The translations under genes were made by a program, and so were the position numbers. Of a DNA stretch of 64,000 nucleotides, positions 50,056-59,192 are shown in pieces. How positions within the stretch are numbered: the stretch's first letter is position 1; every line of letters starts with the position of its first letter. Under the pieces are notes generated by a model. The model was not told where the DNA came from and searched no databases. It worked only from the letters and a program-made list of their open reading frames with translations. This stretch comes from JAJEDW01 sp963555775 (GTDB taxonomy: Bacteria > Acidobacteriota > Terriglobia > 20CM-2-55-15), in assembly GCA_963555775.3 (NCBI GenBank), contig CAUVWY020000001.1:1-64000 (forward strand), given 5' to 3'.

Positions 50056-50861
50056 GAACGGATCGCAAGCAGTTCTTCGAGCAGGTCTGAAAGCAGTGAC
50101 AGTTTCAGGGCGTTGGGACCGTCGGAAAGGGCCCTGGCAGGCTCATCGTGGATCTCCATGAAGATTCCGTCGACACCCGCCGCGACGCCGGCCCGGGCCA
50201 AATGCGGGATGTATTCGGGCTGTCCACCCGAGGCATTGCCCTGCCCTCCCGGTAGTTGCAGGCTGTGGGTGATGTCGAAGACGACGGGGCAATCGAACGA
50301 CTGCATGATGGGAAAAGAACGGAAGTCGACCACGAGATTGTTGTATCCGAATGTACTTCCGCGTTCGGTCAGGACCACTTTTACGTTTCCCGACTCCCGG
50401 ACCTTGGCAACGGCGTGTTTCATATCGGCGGGCGAAACGAACTGACCCTTCTTGATGTTGACGATTTTTCCGGTTCCGGCGGCCGCCACCAGCAGATCGG
50501 TCTGCCGGCACAGGAACGCCGGAATCTGAATGACGTCCAGTACCTCTCCCGCCGCGGCGGCATGACCCGCCTCATGGACATCGGACAGGACCGGAACGCC
50601 GATCTCGCTGCGTACCTTCCGAAGCACCTCGAGGCCCGCATCGAGACCCGGGCCTCGAAAAGACTCGATCGAGGTGCGGTTTGCTTTGTCGTATGACGCC
50701 TTGAAGATATAGGGAATGCCCAACCGATCGGCAACCCTCTGGATTTCGGTTGCCATGTAGCATGCGTGGTCCGCGCTTTCGATGACACATGGACCGCCGA
50801 TCAGAAAGAAATCCCGTGAGAGATCCCAGTCAAAACCAGGGACCTGAAAACTCGATGGCAT
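50037..50861 (-). CDS. kdsA: 3-deoxy-8-phosphooctulonate (Kdo-8-P) synthase
   Basis: Condenses arabinose-5-phosphate and phosphoenolpyruvate to Kdo-8-phosphate in the cytoplasm. 274 residues, normal length. Conserved segments are FLIGGPCVIES, IFKASYDKANRTS, GVPVLSDVHE, IPAFLCRQTDLL and VVLTERGSTFGYNNLVVDFR. The Cys in GGPC is the metal ligand position of the metal-dependent class. I use the ATG at 50861, one base after the pyrG stop, rather than the longer frame reaching 51032. It overlaps kdsC, so translation is coupled through the operon. Confidence 0.95.
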   Translation of the reverse strand: MPSSFQVPGFDWDLSRDFFLIGGPCVIESADHACYMATEIQRVADRLGIPYIFKASYDKANRTSIESFRGPGLDAGLEVLRKVRSEIGVPVLSDVHEAGHAAAAGEVLDVIQIPAFLCRQTDLLVAAAGTGKIVNIKKGQFVSPADMKHAVAKVRESGNVKVVLTERGSTFGYNNLVVDFRSFPIMQSFDCPVVFDITHSLQLPGGQGNASGGQPEYIPHLARAGVAAGVDGIFMEIHDEPARALSDGPNALKLSLLSDLLEELLAIRSCLKKN

Positions 50862-50862
50862 T

Positions 50863-52524
50863 TTATTTCGCGACGATTTCGCCCACGTTTCGGTGAAGCT
50901 TCCGGTGTTGCAGTGCCGCGCCGACAAACGAGGTGAACAGTGGATGCGGTTCCAGGGGCCGGGACTTGAACTCCGGATGGAACTGGCAGGCGATGAACCA
51001 GGGGTGATCGGCAATCTCGACCACCTCGACAAAGTTCTTGTCCGGCGATACGCCCGAAATGATCAGGCCTCTATTGGTGAGTTCTTTCTCGAACGCGCGG
51101 TTGAACTCGTACCTGTGACGATGCCGTTCCGAAATCGTCGTTTGTTCGTAGATCCGGTTCACGTGGCATCCCCGCCGAAGATCGCAGGGATACGCGCCCA
51201 GCCTCATGGTCCCACCGATCGTATCCACACCCAGCAGGTCCCGCAGCTTGTAGATCACCGGACTGGGCGTGCCGATGTCGAATTCGGTACTGTTGGCCTT
51301 TTCGATTCCGGCCACGTTCTGTGCAAATTCAAGAACTGCACACTGCATTCCCAGACAAATTCCGAAGTAGGGCACCTTGGATTCGCGCGCAAACCGAATC
51401 GCGCGGATCATGCCTGGAATACCGCGTTTACCGAAGCCGCCCGGCACGAGAATACCGTCATATTTTTCGAGTTGCGACAGGTCACCGGTCCCCTCGAGGT
51501 GTTCGGCCTCGACCCAGTCGATACGGGTTTTCAGGCCGTGAGCGATACCCCCATGGACAAGGGCTTCGCGCAGGCTCTTGTACGCGTCTTCGAGTTCGAC
51601 GTACTTGCCAACCACGCCAATGGTCACCTCGCCCTCGAGATTTCGGAGACGTTCGACCAGCGAATCCCATTTGTCCATACGCCGCTCGTTCAACGGCAGA
51701 TCGAGCAGATCGACGATCTGGCTGTCGAGTCCTTCTTGGCTGTACGCCGATGGAACCTCGTAAATCGTTTTGACGTCGCGCGCGGTGATCACCGCTTCCT
51801 TGGTGACGTTGCAAAACAAAGCGACCTTGGCCTTGAGATCCGACGATAGATACCGGTCGGTCCGGCACAACAGGATATCGGGCTGGATACCGATCTCCCG
51901 CAACGCCTTGACGCTGTGTTGGGTGGGTTTGGTCTTCAACTCGCCGGCAGTCGGAATGAACGGAACCAGCGTCAGGTGAACGAAGATGGCGTTCTTGCGG
52001 CCGACCTCGTGACGAAATTGCCGGATGGCTTCAAGGAACGGCAGAGATTCAATGTCGCCAACGGTACCGCCGACTTCGACAATCGTGATATCGGCGTCTT
52101 CGGAAACCCGGCTAACGGCTGCCTTGATCTCATCGGTGACGTGCGGAATAACCTGGACCGTGTTGCCCAGATAGTCGCCGCGCCGCTCTTTCTGGATCAC
52201 GGTCTCATAGATACGTCCGGTTGTAATATTGTTTCTCCGGTTCAACTCGGCATGGGTAAACCGTTCGTAGTGACCCAGATCCAGATCCGTCTCTGCCCCG
52301 TCGTCGGTAACGTAGACTTCGCCATGCTGAAACGGACTCATCGTCCCCGGATCGACATTGAGGTACGGGTCGGCCTTCAGAATGCTCACCTTGAACCCGC
52401 GGCTCTCCAGAAGACACCCGATGGACGCCGATGCCAGCCCCTTGCCCAGAGATGACACCACGCCCCCGGTCACGAAGATGAATTTTTTGGGAGTCGACGT
52501 GCCCGTTCGGTTTTCAGACCTCAT
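50863..52524 (-). CDS. pyrG: CTP synthase
   Basis: Converts UTP, glutamine and ATP to CTP. 553 residues. The N-terminal synthetase domain opens with KFIFVTGGVVSSLGKGL and has GTVGDIESLPFLEAIRQ; the C-terminal glutamine amidotransferase domain has the nucleophile Cys in FGICLGMQ and the late HPEF motif (ACQFHPEFKSRP). The start at 52524 is five bases after the kdsB stop; longer open frames run over kdsB and are shadows. Placement inside the kds operon makes sense since KdsB consumes CTP to activate Kdo. Confidence 0.97.
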   Translation of the reverse strand: MRSENRTGTSTPKKFIFVTGGVVSSLGKGLASASIGCLLESRGFKVSILKADPYLNVDPGTMSPFQHGEVYVTDDGAETDLDLGHYERFTHAELNRRNNITTGRIYETVIQKERRGDYLGNTVQVIPHVTDEIKAAVSRVSEDADITIVEVGGTVGDIESLPFLEAIRQFRHEVGRKNAIFVHLTLVPFIPTAGELKTKPTQHSVKALREIGIQPDILLCRTDRYLSSDLKAKVALFCNVTKEAVITARDVKTIYEVPSAYSQEGLDSQIVDLLDLPLNERRMDKWDSLVERLRNLEGEVTIGVVGKYVELEDAYKSLREALVHGGIAHGLKTRIDWVEAEHLEGTGDLSQLEKYDGILVPGGFGKRGIPGMIRAIRFARESKVPYFGICLGMQCAVLEFAQNVAGIEKANSTEFDIGTPSPVIYKLRDLLGVDTIGGTMRLGAYPCDLRRGCHVNRIYEQTTISERHRHRYEFNRAFEKELTNRGLIISGVSPDKNFVEVVEIADHPWFIACQFHPEFKSRPLEPHPLFTSFVGAALQHRKLHRNVGEIVAK

Positions 52525-52528
52525 GTAT

Positions 52529-53272
52529 TCATACCGCCAAATGCGCAGGTCCGTTGGCGGATCGAAGCAACGCTTCGAACGCCTCCAGATCGGCAATTGT
52601 ATCGATGCCCCAGGATTTGCTCTGGACTTCGACCACGCGGATCTTGAAGCCGTGTTCGAGAATCCGTAACTGTTCGAGATTTTCGGCTCGCTCCAGCGGC
52701 GTCGGCGCGAGTGTCGGAAAAATACGGAGAAACCTTGCCGGGTACGCGTACAGTCCCAGGTGAAGAAACGTCTTTCCGGAGGAGGGAACCGGGGAACGGG
52801 AAAAATAAAGCGCGAATCCTTTCCGGTCGACCACAACTTTCACATGGTTCCGGTCGTGGATTGACGCCTCGTCAGTCAGCTCCCTCATCGCGGTCGCCGC
52901 ATCGGCATCTCCGAGCCGGGCGGCCTCCAGAACCTGCTCGATCACTTCGGGTTCAATCATCGGCTCGTCCCCCTGGACATTGACAACGATTGTGTCTGGG
53001 GGCAGGTCCACCGAGGCTTCAGCCAACCGGTCGGTTCCGCTGGAATGATCCGAACCCGTCAGCACGACATCCCCCCCGAACCGGCGGACCTCATTTTCGA
53101 TGCGCCGATCGTCGGTTGCCACCAGAACGCGATCCAGGCCGCGCGCCATCCGAACGCGCCTGTAAACGTGCTCGATCAATGTCCGTCCATCGATTGACTT
53201 GAGGGGTTTTCCAGGGAGACGGCTCGACTCGAAGCGTGCAGGTATGATTGCAACTGAGCCGTTCCCATTCAT
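52529..53272 (-). CDS. kdsB: CMP-Kdo synthetase (3-deoxy-manno-octulosonate cytidylyltransferase)
   Basis: Activates Kdo with CTP to CMP-Kdo for lipid A glycosylation. 247 residues, the standard length. Motifs are IIPARFESSRLPGKPL (CTP-binding loop), RVLVATDDRRIENEV, GSDHSSGTDRLAEA, NVQGDEPMIEPEVI and a late WGIDTIADLEAFE. It is the first gene of the operon with pyrG, kdsA and kdsC; kdsD, waaA and lpt genes are not in the window. The promoter should lie to its right in the 414-base gap before the VWA genes, on the minus strand. Confidence 0.96.
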   Translation of the reverse strand: MNGNGSVAIIPARFESSRLPGKPLKSIDGRTLIEHVYRRVRMARGLDRVLVATDDRRIENEVRRFGGDVVLTGSDHSSGTDRLAEASVDLPPDTIVVNVQGDEPMIEPEVIEQVLEAARLGDADAATAMRELTDEASIHDRNHVKVVVDRKGFALYFSRSPVPSSGKTFLHLGLYAYPARFLRIFPTLAPTPLERAENLEQLRILEHGFKIRVVEVQSKSWGIDTIADLEAFEALLRSANGPAHLAV

Positions 53273-53686
53273 CCAGATGCGATTTCGCCTCGTTGGAAAA
53301 ACCGACTATAGCACACCGTTGGAATCGGCTTCCCAGGTAAAACATCTAAATAAAAAGAGCCCCTGACGGACCCATTCCGACCACGAGTAAAGCTATGTGC
53401 TCTCGATCACAGGGGGCCGAAAAACCAGCCAACCGACTGCCATTAGTTGTACATACCGACGATCCAACAGGGATCCGAAATCAAACAGATACTCGCTTGA
53501 CGATCATATGTACGCTCGATCCAACCGAGGTCCACAATCAACCAGACAATCAAACGGCAATGAATTGTTGAACTAAATTGAAACGCGGACATATAATTTC
53601 CTCAGTTCGAGCAGGCAAGTTGTTCACCGAGAATCACTTGGCTGACGGCAACCAATGCCCGGGGTTCGGGTCGGGAGTTAGAGCCC
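53273..53686. other. Divergent intergenic region with diverged direct repeats
   Basis: 414 bp between the leftward kds operon and the rightward VWA operon, more AT-rich than its surroundings. Two related segments of about 30 bases begin at 53459 and 53515 (CGATCCAACAGGGATCC and CGATCCAACCGAGGTCC, each followed by AATCAA(A/C)CAGA), a possible pair of regulator sites. I see no gene, and no promoter clear enough to name. Confidence 0.5.
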
Positions 53687-54646
53687 ATGACTTGGAGAAA
53701 ATGCTTTTTCACCGTGGCCGCATTCGTGATCCTGACCCTCGCGGCTCGTTCCGAAGGAGTCGGCAAAACCCTCGGCGCCATCGAGCAGGCACTCGACGAA
53801 ATATTGCAACAAACCTTGCAGGTCGACGTGGATCTGGTGTTGGTGAACGCCACGGTCACGGACCCCCTGAACCGTTACGTCACGTCGCTTGAAGAGCAGC
53901 ACTTCAAGTTGTACGAGGACAGGATTGAACAGCAAATCCAGCACTTTTCGGCCGAGGACGTGGCCCTTAGTCTCGGGATCATCTTCGACATCAGCGGAAG
54001 CATGAAGGACAAGGCCTCGGTGGCCCGCGACGCGGCGGCGACATTTCTACGGACCGGAAGCCCGGAAGACGAATACTTTCTGGTCGCGTTCAATTCGAGC
54101 GCCGAGGTCCTGCAGGACTTCACCACCGATATCAGCCGCCTCCAGAACCACTTGGTCTTCACCCGAACCAGCGGCATGACGGCCCTGTACGACGCGGTTT
54201 ATCTCGGCCTGGAAACCTTGAGCGACGGAATCAACACAAAAAAAGCCCTCCTCATGATCACCGACGGTGAGGACAACCACAGCCGCTACACGTTCTCGAA
54301 CGTCCGGGAGTACGTGAAAGAATCCGACGTTCAGATCTACTCGATCGGGATCGTCGACTCGTATGGATCTCAACTGGCTCTCGGACGGTCCGGCCGGGCC
54401 AACATCGACGAGTTGGCGGAAACGACGGGCGGACGTTCCTTCTTCCCGAACTCGGTGTACGAACTTGAAGACATCACGACGAAGATTGCCGTCGAGTTGA
54501 AGAACCAGTATGTCCTCGGTTACATCTCCAGCAACCAGGAACCCAACGGTGAGTGGCGCGACGTGGATGTACGTGTCGAAGAACCCCGCGGCCTTCCTCG
54601 GCTAACCGTCCGGGCCCGGCAAGGCTACTACGCACCCATACAGTAA
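53687..54646 (+). CDS. VWFA-related domain protein 1 (acidobacterial type), exported
   Basis: A 319-residue exported protein with the layout of the TIGR03436 VWFA-related family common in Acidobacteriota. A leader (FFTVAAFVILTLAARSEG) is followed by VDVDLVLVNATVTDPLNRYV and a von Willebrand A domain whose MIDAS motif is FDISGSMKDK (DxSxS), with the Thr of the later RTSGMTALYDAV. LLMITDGEDNHS is the third MIDAS segment. A C-terminal beta segment ends RQGYYAP. It probably binds a protein or surface ligand through a divalent metal. First gene of a unit with a paralogue 7 bases downstream and a radical SAM enzyme. Confidence 0.92.
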   Translation: MTWRKCFFTVAAFVILTLAARSEGVGKTLGAIEQALDEILQQTLQVDVDLVLVNATVTDPLNRYVTSLEEQHFKLYEDRIEQQIQHFSAEDVALSLGIIFDISGSMKDKASVARDAAATFLRTGSPEDEYFLVAFNSSAEVLQDFTTDISRLQNHLVFTRTSGMTALYDAVYLGLETLSDGINTKKALLMITDGEDNHSRYTFSNVREYVKESDVQIYSIGIVDSYGSQLALGRSGRANIDELAETTGGRSFFPNSVYELEDITTKIAVELKNQYVLGYISSNQEPNGEWRDVDVRVEEPRGLPRLTVRARQGYYAPIQ

Positions 54647-54653
54647 GCGCGCC

Positions 54654-55595
54654 GTGCAACGCTATCTCGCAACCGCGCTTCTTTTTTTCCTGCCGTTTGT
54701 AACCGGGTCGGCACAGGAACGGGGCGACGACGGCCAATTCACCCTCAATGTCGACGTCGAAGAGGTATTGCTTCCCGTGTCCGTACTTGATCGTGACGGC
54801 GATCCTGTGCATGGGCTCGAACAGGAACACTTTCGAGTTTTCGAAGACGGTGTCGAGCAGGAAATTTCGGTCTTCCGCCACGAGGACATCCCCATCAGCG
54901 TCGGACTGGTTATCGATACCAGCGGCAGCATGCGCGAAAAGAGAGAACGCGTGGCCAGCGCCGCCCTCGTGTTCATCGGCGAAAGCAATCGGGAAGACGA
55001 GACCTTCATCGTCACTTTCAACGACCAGGCCTTTCTGGAACAGAACTTCACCCACAGCCTCGGCAATCTCGTCGATACGTTGGAAAACCTCGATGCACGG
55101 GGGAACACGGCCCTGAACGACGCACTCTGGGTGTCGCTCGACGAGATGGAAGAACGGGGCCGCATGGACAAGAAAGCCATTCTCGTGATCACCGACGGCG
55201 AGGACTCGGCAAGCCGCTTCGGAATCAACCCGGTCATGGAGCGGCTGAGACAGACCGATGCGGTGGTCTACATCGTCGGCCTGATGGAACTGAACGACGA
55301 CCGCGGCGGGCTGTTCCGGCGTTCACCATCGTCTCGTGCCCGCCGGGCGCTGCGGGAAATGGCCGATGCCTCCGGCGGCCAGGCATTCTTTCCCGAAACA
55401 CTCGACGAAATCGTGGAGGTATGCGGCCGGATCGCGCACGACCTGCGCAATCACTACACAATCGGCTACACCTCGACCAACCGGGAGCTTGACGGCTCCT
55501 GGCGGGAAGTCGAAGTTGAGATCGAGGCCCCCCGAGGATTCCCCAGACTGGAAATCAACACCAAGCGCGGCTATTATGCCCGTGGCGGCGAGTAA
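54654..55595 (+). CDS. VWFA-related domain protein 2, exported
   Basis: A 313-residue paralogue of the preceding protein, 7 bases downstream. The start is GTG 54654 (VQRYLATALLFFLPF leader). The MIDAS reads VIDTSGSMREKRERVA, with RGNTALNDALWVS and ILVITDGEDSASRF. The mature N-terminus (LNVDVEEVLLPVSVLDRDG) and C-terminus (INTKRGYYARG) match the first copy in layout. Low identity between the two suggests an old duplication with distinct ligands. The stop is one base before the radical SAM gene's ATG, so the three are co-transcribed. Confidence 0.9.
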   Translation: MQRYLATALLFFLPFVTGSAQERGDDGQFTLNVDVEEVLLPVSVLDRDGDPVHGLEQEHFRVFEDGVEQEISVFRHEDIPISVGLVIDTSGSMREKRERVASAALVFIGESNREDETFIVTFNDQAFLEQNFTHSLGNLVDTLENLDARGNTALNDALWVSLDEMEERGRMDKKAILVITDGEDSASRFGINPVMERLRQTDAVVYIVGLMELNDDRGGLFRRSPSSRARRALREMADASGGQAFFPETLDEIVEVCGRIAHDLRNHYTIGYTSTNRELDGSWREVEVEIEAPRGFPRLEINTKRGYYARGGE

Positions 55596-55596
55596 C

Positions 55597-56754
55597 ATGG
55601 ATTTTCACAACAAGGAGATTTTGAAGCGGTACGTCCGCATGGTAACCGGGCGGCCATTCGCTCCAATCCTCCTCAACATCCTCATTACATCCATCTGCGA
55701 CATGCGGTGCGTCCACTGTTTCTTCACGGAAGAGTTGGACAACAAACCACGCAAGAAGCTTCAGATGAAAACCCGCGAGGTGGAACGGATCAGCGAAACG
55801 TTCGGCGCCAATCTGGGCGTGTTGGTAATCGCCGGTGGGGAACCGTTCACGCGAAAGGACCTGCCGGAGATCGCGAAAGCGTTCTATGAGAACAACAAAC
55901 TCGAATCCATCTACCTGATGTCGAACGGGCAGATCCAGCAGCGCATCATGCCCGATGTCTCGCGCATCCTGGACGAGTGTCCGAACCTGAACGTGACGGT
56001 TGCGCTCGGAATCGACGGTCTGGAGCAAGAGCACGAAAAAATCCGGCAAAAACCCGGAAGTTGGGCGCGCGTCATCGACACGGCCCGTCAATTGCAGCAG
56101 ATCAAGGCCGAATGCCCTCGCCTGGATATTCAGACGTGCACCTGCTTCATGAACAGTAATCAGGACACGATCTTCGACTGGTACGACTTTCTGAAGAACG
56201 AACTGAAGCCGGACAAGGTGAATGTGAACTACATCCGTCCCCCGTCGATGATGCCCGGGGAACTCGACATCGACATCGCGCGCTACCACAAACTGACCGA
56301 ACAGATCGGAAAGGATTCGGCGCACGCCGCACTCAAGAACGAGTATTCGGGCGACGCGGGGTTCTTCAAGGCCGCGATCGATGTATACATGCACGAGTTG
56401 ATCGCCAAGACCGCGCTCGAAGGACGGCCGCAGCTTCGGTGCTTTGCCGGCGACGCGGGCGGGGTCATTTACGATGAAGGCTCGGTATCGAGTTGCGAGA
56501 TCCTCGACGCGGTCGGCAACTTGCGCGATTACGACTGGGACTTCTCAAAGCTCTGGTACTCCCCCGAAATGAACGCCCGCCGTGAGAAAGTCGCCGACGG
56601 GTGCTTCTGCACTCATGAGAGCAACTGCTACTATCCCTCGCTTGCCTTCAACCCCCAGCACCTCGTACAGATCAAGAAGGTTGAAAGCGATCTCAGGGAG
56701 TCCGCCGAAATGCGGGCAAGAGAGACACACGACAAGCAATTGACAGCGCACTAG
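55597..56754 (+). CDS. Radical SAM protein with SPASM-like C-terminal domain
   Basis: A 385-residue cytoplasmic radical SAM enzyme. The [4Fe-4S] site CDMRCVHC (Cys34, Cys38, Cys41) is followed by VIAGGEPFTRKDL (the GGEP SAM-binding motif). The C-terminal region has RCFAGDAGGVIYDEGSVSSC, then GNLRDYDWDFSKLW, then a DGCFCTHESNCYYP Cys cluster, resembling a SPASM/twitch domain that holds auxiliary clusters in peptide-modifying and other enzymes. No precursor peptide gene was found. It starts one base after the second VWA gene and 10 bases before mutY. Its substrate is unknown; the VWA proteins are the obvious candidates by context only. Confidence 0.9.
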   Translation: MDFHNKEILKRYVRMVTGRPFAPILLNILITSICDMRCVHCFFTEELDNKPRKKLQMKTREVERISETFGANLGVLVIAGGEPFTRKDLPEIAKAFYENNKLESIYLMSNGQIQQRIMPDVSRILDECPNLNVTVALGIDGLEQEHEKIRQKPGSWARVIDTARQLQQIKAECPRLDIQTCTCFMNSNQDTIFDWYDFLKNELKPDKVNVNYIRPPSMMPGELDIDIARYHKLTEQIGKDSAHAALKNEYSGDAGFFKAAIDVYMHELIAKTALEGRPQLRCFAGDAGGVIYDEGSVSSCEILDAVGNLRDYDWDFSKLWYSPEMNARREKVADGCFCTHESNCYYPSLAFNPQHLVQIKKVESDLRESAEMRARETHDKQLTAH

Positions 56755-56764
56755 CCCCAAGATC

Positions 56765-57757
56765 GTGGCATCGACTTCAACGCGCGCGCTATCCGACTGG
56801 TTCAACCGATCCCAACGCCCTCTTCCGTGGCGCAACACCTACGCTCCGTATCATGTGTGGCTTTCCGAGGTCATGCTGCAGCAGACCCAGGTCGAGACAG
56901 TGCTTCCCTACTACACCCGTTTTCTTGAACGATTCCCGACATTGGAGGCGCTGGCGCGCTCGTCCGAGGAAGAGATTCTCGCGCTCTGGTCGGGACTGGG
57001 TTATTACAGCAGAGCCCGAAACCTCCGTAGGGCCGCACAGCGGGTAGCGGCGGAGCACGGCGGCCGAATCCCAGACGATTTCGATTCGCTCATTCAGCTT
57101 CCCGGCGTCGGGCGATACATGGCCGGCGCCATCATGAGCATTGCGTTCAATGAACCGTTTCCGATAGTGGACGGCAACGTCCGCCGGGTTCTGTCCCGAC
57201 GTAATGGCTGGACCGAACCCGGGGATGCCCAACTCTGGGAAGCTGCCGAACGGATCGCCAGGGACGGAAACCCGCAAACCGTCAATCAGGCAATGATGGA
57301 ACTCGGGGCCACGGTCTGCACGTTCAGGACACCCCGTTGCGAACAGTGCCCGTTGAAGCCAAACTGCATCGCCCGCGGTACCGGTCAACAGGCCAACATG
57401 CCCGCGCCGCGCAAACGCCGGCAAACGGTCCGCGTGGATCTTTACGCCGTAGTCGATAGCAACCGGAACGGTTTCCTGATGCGGGAAGACGCGTCTATGT
57501 GGGAGTTTCCCCTGCTCACCGATCCACCGGGAACGGGGTTCACGAAGATCGGCGCCTGCCGGCACTCGATCACGCATCACCGTCTCGAAGTCGAGGTCTA
57601 TACGGGCAAGCTCTCCAACCGGCGGAATTACCGGAGAGTCCGGTTCGAAGATGTCCCGGTAACCTCTCTGACGCGGAAAATCCACTCGTTTGTTGGCGAT
57701 CGCCGGAAAGTGAAGAAATCTGGACCATCGCCGCATGCCACATCTTCTGGTCATTGA
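56765..57757 (+). CDS. mutY: A/G-specific adenine DNA glycosylase
   Basis: Removes adenine mispaired with 8-oxoguanine. 330 residues. The HhH-GPD core shows LPWRNTYAPYHVWLSEVMLQ, with the catalytic Glu in SEVMLQQTQV, and LPGVGRYMAGAIMS with the later catalytic Asp in PIVDGNVRRVLSR. The [4Fe-4S] ligands are the Cys set CTFRTPRCEQCPLKPNC. The C-terminal NUDIX-like 8-oxoG recognition domain is present (FLMREDASMWEFPLL, ITHHRLEVEVYTG). The start codon is GTG 56765. The last 20 residues (GDRRKVKKSGPSP) are followed after 30 bases by an IS110 element on the opposite strand. Confidence 0.95.
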   Translation: MASTSTRALSDWFNRSQRPLPWRNTYAPYHVWLSEVMLQQTQVETVLPYYTRFLERFPTLEALARSSEEEILALWSGLGYYSRARNLRRAAQRVAAEHGGRIPDDFDSLIQLPGVGRYMAGAIMSIAFNEPFPIVDGNVRRVLSRRNGWTEPGDAQLWEAAERIARDGNPQTVNQAMMELGATVCTFRTPRCEQCPLKPNCIARGTGQQANMPAPRKRRQTVRVDLYAVVDSNRNGFLMREDASMWEFPLLTDPPGTGFTKIGACRHSITHHRLEVEVYTGKLSNRRNYRRVRFEDVPVTSLTRKIHSFVGDRRKVKKSGPSPHATSSGH

Positions 57758-57788
57758 AGGGCCTGGGCTGTAGCGACTGTCTTGAAAA

Positions 57789-58736
57789 TCAAGCACAAGG
57801 AAGCTCCTGGCGCCAAGAAACGCGATCACGGGCGATGGCGTTGAGGATGGTGAGGAGTTTGCGCATGCAGGCGGTGATGGCGACCTTTGGACGTTTACCG
57901 GAATGACGAAGGCGCTGGTAAACGACGGCGATGGATGGATTGTGGCGGATGGCGACGAGGGTGGCCATGTAAAGGGCGCGTCGTACAGGAGCGCGACCAC
58001 CCATGATCATGCGGCGGCCGCGGAAAGTGCCGCTGTCGCGGTTCATGGGGGCGACGCCGACCAGAGAGGCAACCTGGCGGCGATCCAGAAGACCCAGTTC
58101 GGGGAGATGAGTCAGTAACATGGTGGATGTCGCAGGGCCGACACCGGGAACACTGCGCAGAAGGTCGTCGGTTTCGAGCCATATTGGGCTGGACCGGATC
58201 GCGTCGTGGATATCGTGGTCGATCTTGCCCAGATCGCGTTCCAGAGAACGGATATGTTTATTGATTTGAGTACGAATCGGCTTCAGAGCCATCGCCCGAC
58301 GGTTTTTCTCGGCGACGATCATCTGCACGATTTGCTGTCGACGGACGGCAAAGGCGCGCAGTTGGGTGGTTTCGGGATCCGAAATAGGGCGGATCGCGGG
58401 CCGGACGCGGGCGGCGAATTCGGCCAGGACGTGGGCATCGATCCGATCGGTCTTGGCCAGCTGGCCCATCGAACGGGCGAAATCACGAACCTGACGCGGA
58501 TTCACAACCACGACCGGTAATCCGACCGCGGCCAGAGCCAGGGTCACGTCATGCTGATATCCCCCGGTGGCTTCCAGAACGATCAATTCAGGGGAAAGAC
58601 GTGTCAGTTGGGACACCAGTGTTTTGTGGCCCCCGGCGTCGTTGCGGACTGTGGCGATGGTCGGGTCCGATCCGACAACGGCCACATCGAGTGCGGATTT
58701 AGAGACATCAATACCGACGAAGTTTTGTGTGTTCAT
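57789..58736 (-). mobile_element. IS110-family insertion sequence, transposase intact
   Basis: The frame encodes a 315-residue IS110-family transposase. The N-terminal RuvC-like DEDD domain starts FVGIDVSKSALDVAVVG and has VLEATGGYQHDV, then AKTDRIDAHVLAEFAARV; the C-terminal Transposase_20 domain has LRSVPGVGPATSTMLLTHLP, LVGVAPMNRDSGTFRGRRMI and the conserved Ser. Full length and uninterrupted, so likely active. IS110 elements have no long terminal repeats and the coding limits are given; a structured non-coding region lies upstream (58737-58930), where the guide RNA of this family is often located. Confidence 0.93.
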
Positions 58737-58946
58737 TCCTGTGGACCCTTCCTTGCGAATGCGGGCTTGAAATCAGCGGCCCTGGTCGACTGTTCGGGTT
58801 AGTGCAGGATACGGACGTGACGACCTTGCTACAGATCGGTCTTGGTTGGACCTGGGGCGGTACGGTCTGTCACGTCCGTTCTCGATCCCCGCGTAAACTA
58901 CGGGAATCCAGAACTCGTCATTTTATGTCCTAATGAAAGATACAAG

Positions 58947-59002
58947 GGGCGGTCTATGACCGCCCGAATCAAGAATCAAGATCGTGCAGTCATAGACTGC
59001 AC
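58947..59002. repeat. Two small hairpins with reverse-complementary cores
   Basis: 58947-58965 folds as GGGCGGTC-TAT-GACCGCCC and 58984-59002 as GTGCAGTC-ATA-GACTGCAC, each an 8-bp perfect stem with a 3-base loop. The core GTCTATGAC of the first is the reverse complement of GTCATAGAC in the second, so the two could also pair with each other. Confidence 0.75.
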
Positions 59003-59009
59003 CTACAGT

Positions 59010-59030
59010 GGGAATGGGAATGGGAGTGGG
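59010..59030 (+). other. G-quadruplex-type motif
   Basis: Four GGG runs separated by three-base loops (AAT, AAT, AGT) on the plus strand, the minimal pattern for a parallel quadruplex. It lies between the two hairpins and the 3' end of the aspartate aminotransferase gene. Function unknown. Confidence 0.6.
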
Positions 59031-59192
59031 CGGATTTCCGGCCGGCGGACGATGATGACGATCTTCAACCCGGCCCGTGTTCAAAACACTTCACTTTTAG
59101 GTGATCGTTCACCACTCACTGGCCGGACTGCAGGCTTCGCCGGTCGAGGCGCGGGAACACTCGCGTTGAATCCTTGCCGGCCGAGAGGCGCG

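Larger units (their letters stand above)
58737..59192. other. Non-coding region between IS110 and the aminotransferase gene
   Basis: 456 bp. The left part, upstream of the IS110 transposase, carries an 11-bp inverted repeat (ACGGACGTGAC at 58811-58821 with its complement at 58869-58879) that would close a roughly 70-base structured segment, a plausible place for an IS110 non-coding (bridge-type) RNA. The right part has two small hairpins and a G-rich motif, listed separately. No gene seen. Confidence 0.55.

Noticed and set aside
53687..56754. A sactipeptide or other RiPP cluster around the radical SAM/SPASM gene
   Set aside because: No short precursor peptide, leader-recognition protein, exporter or protease was found near it; reported only as an operon of interest.
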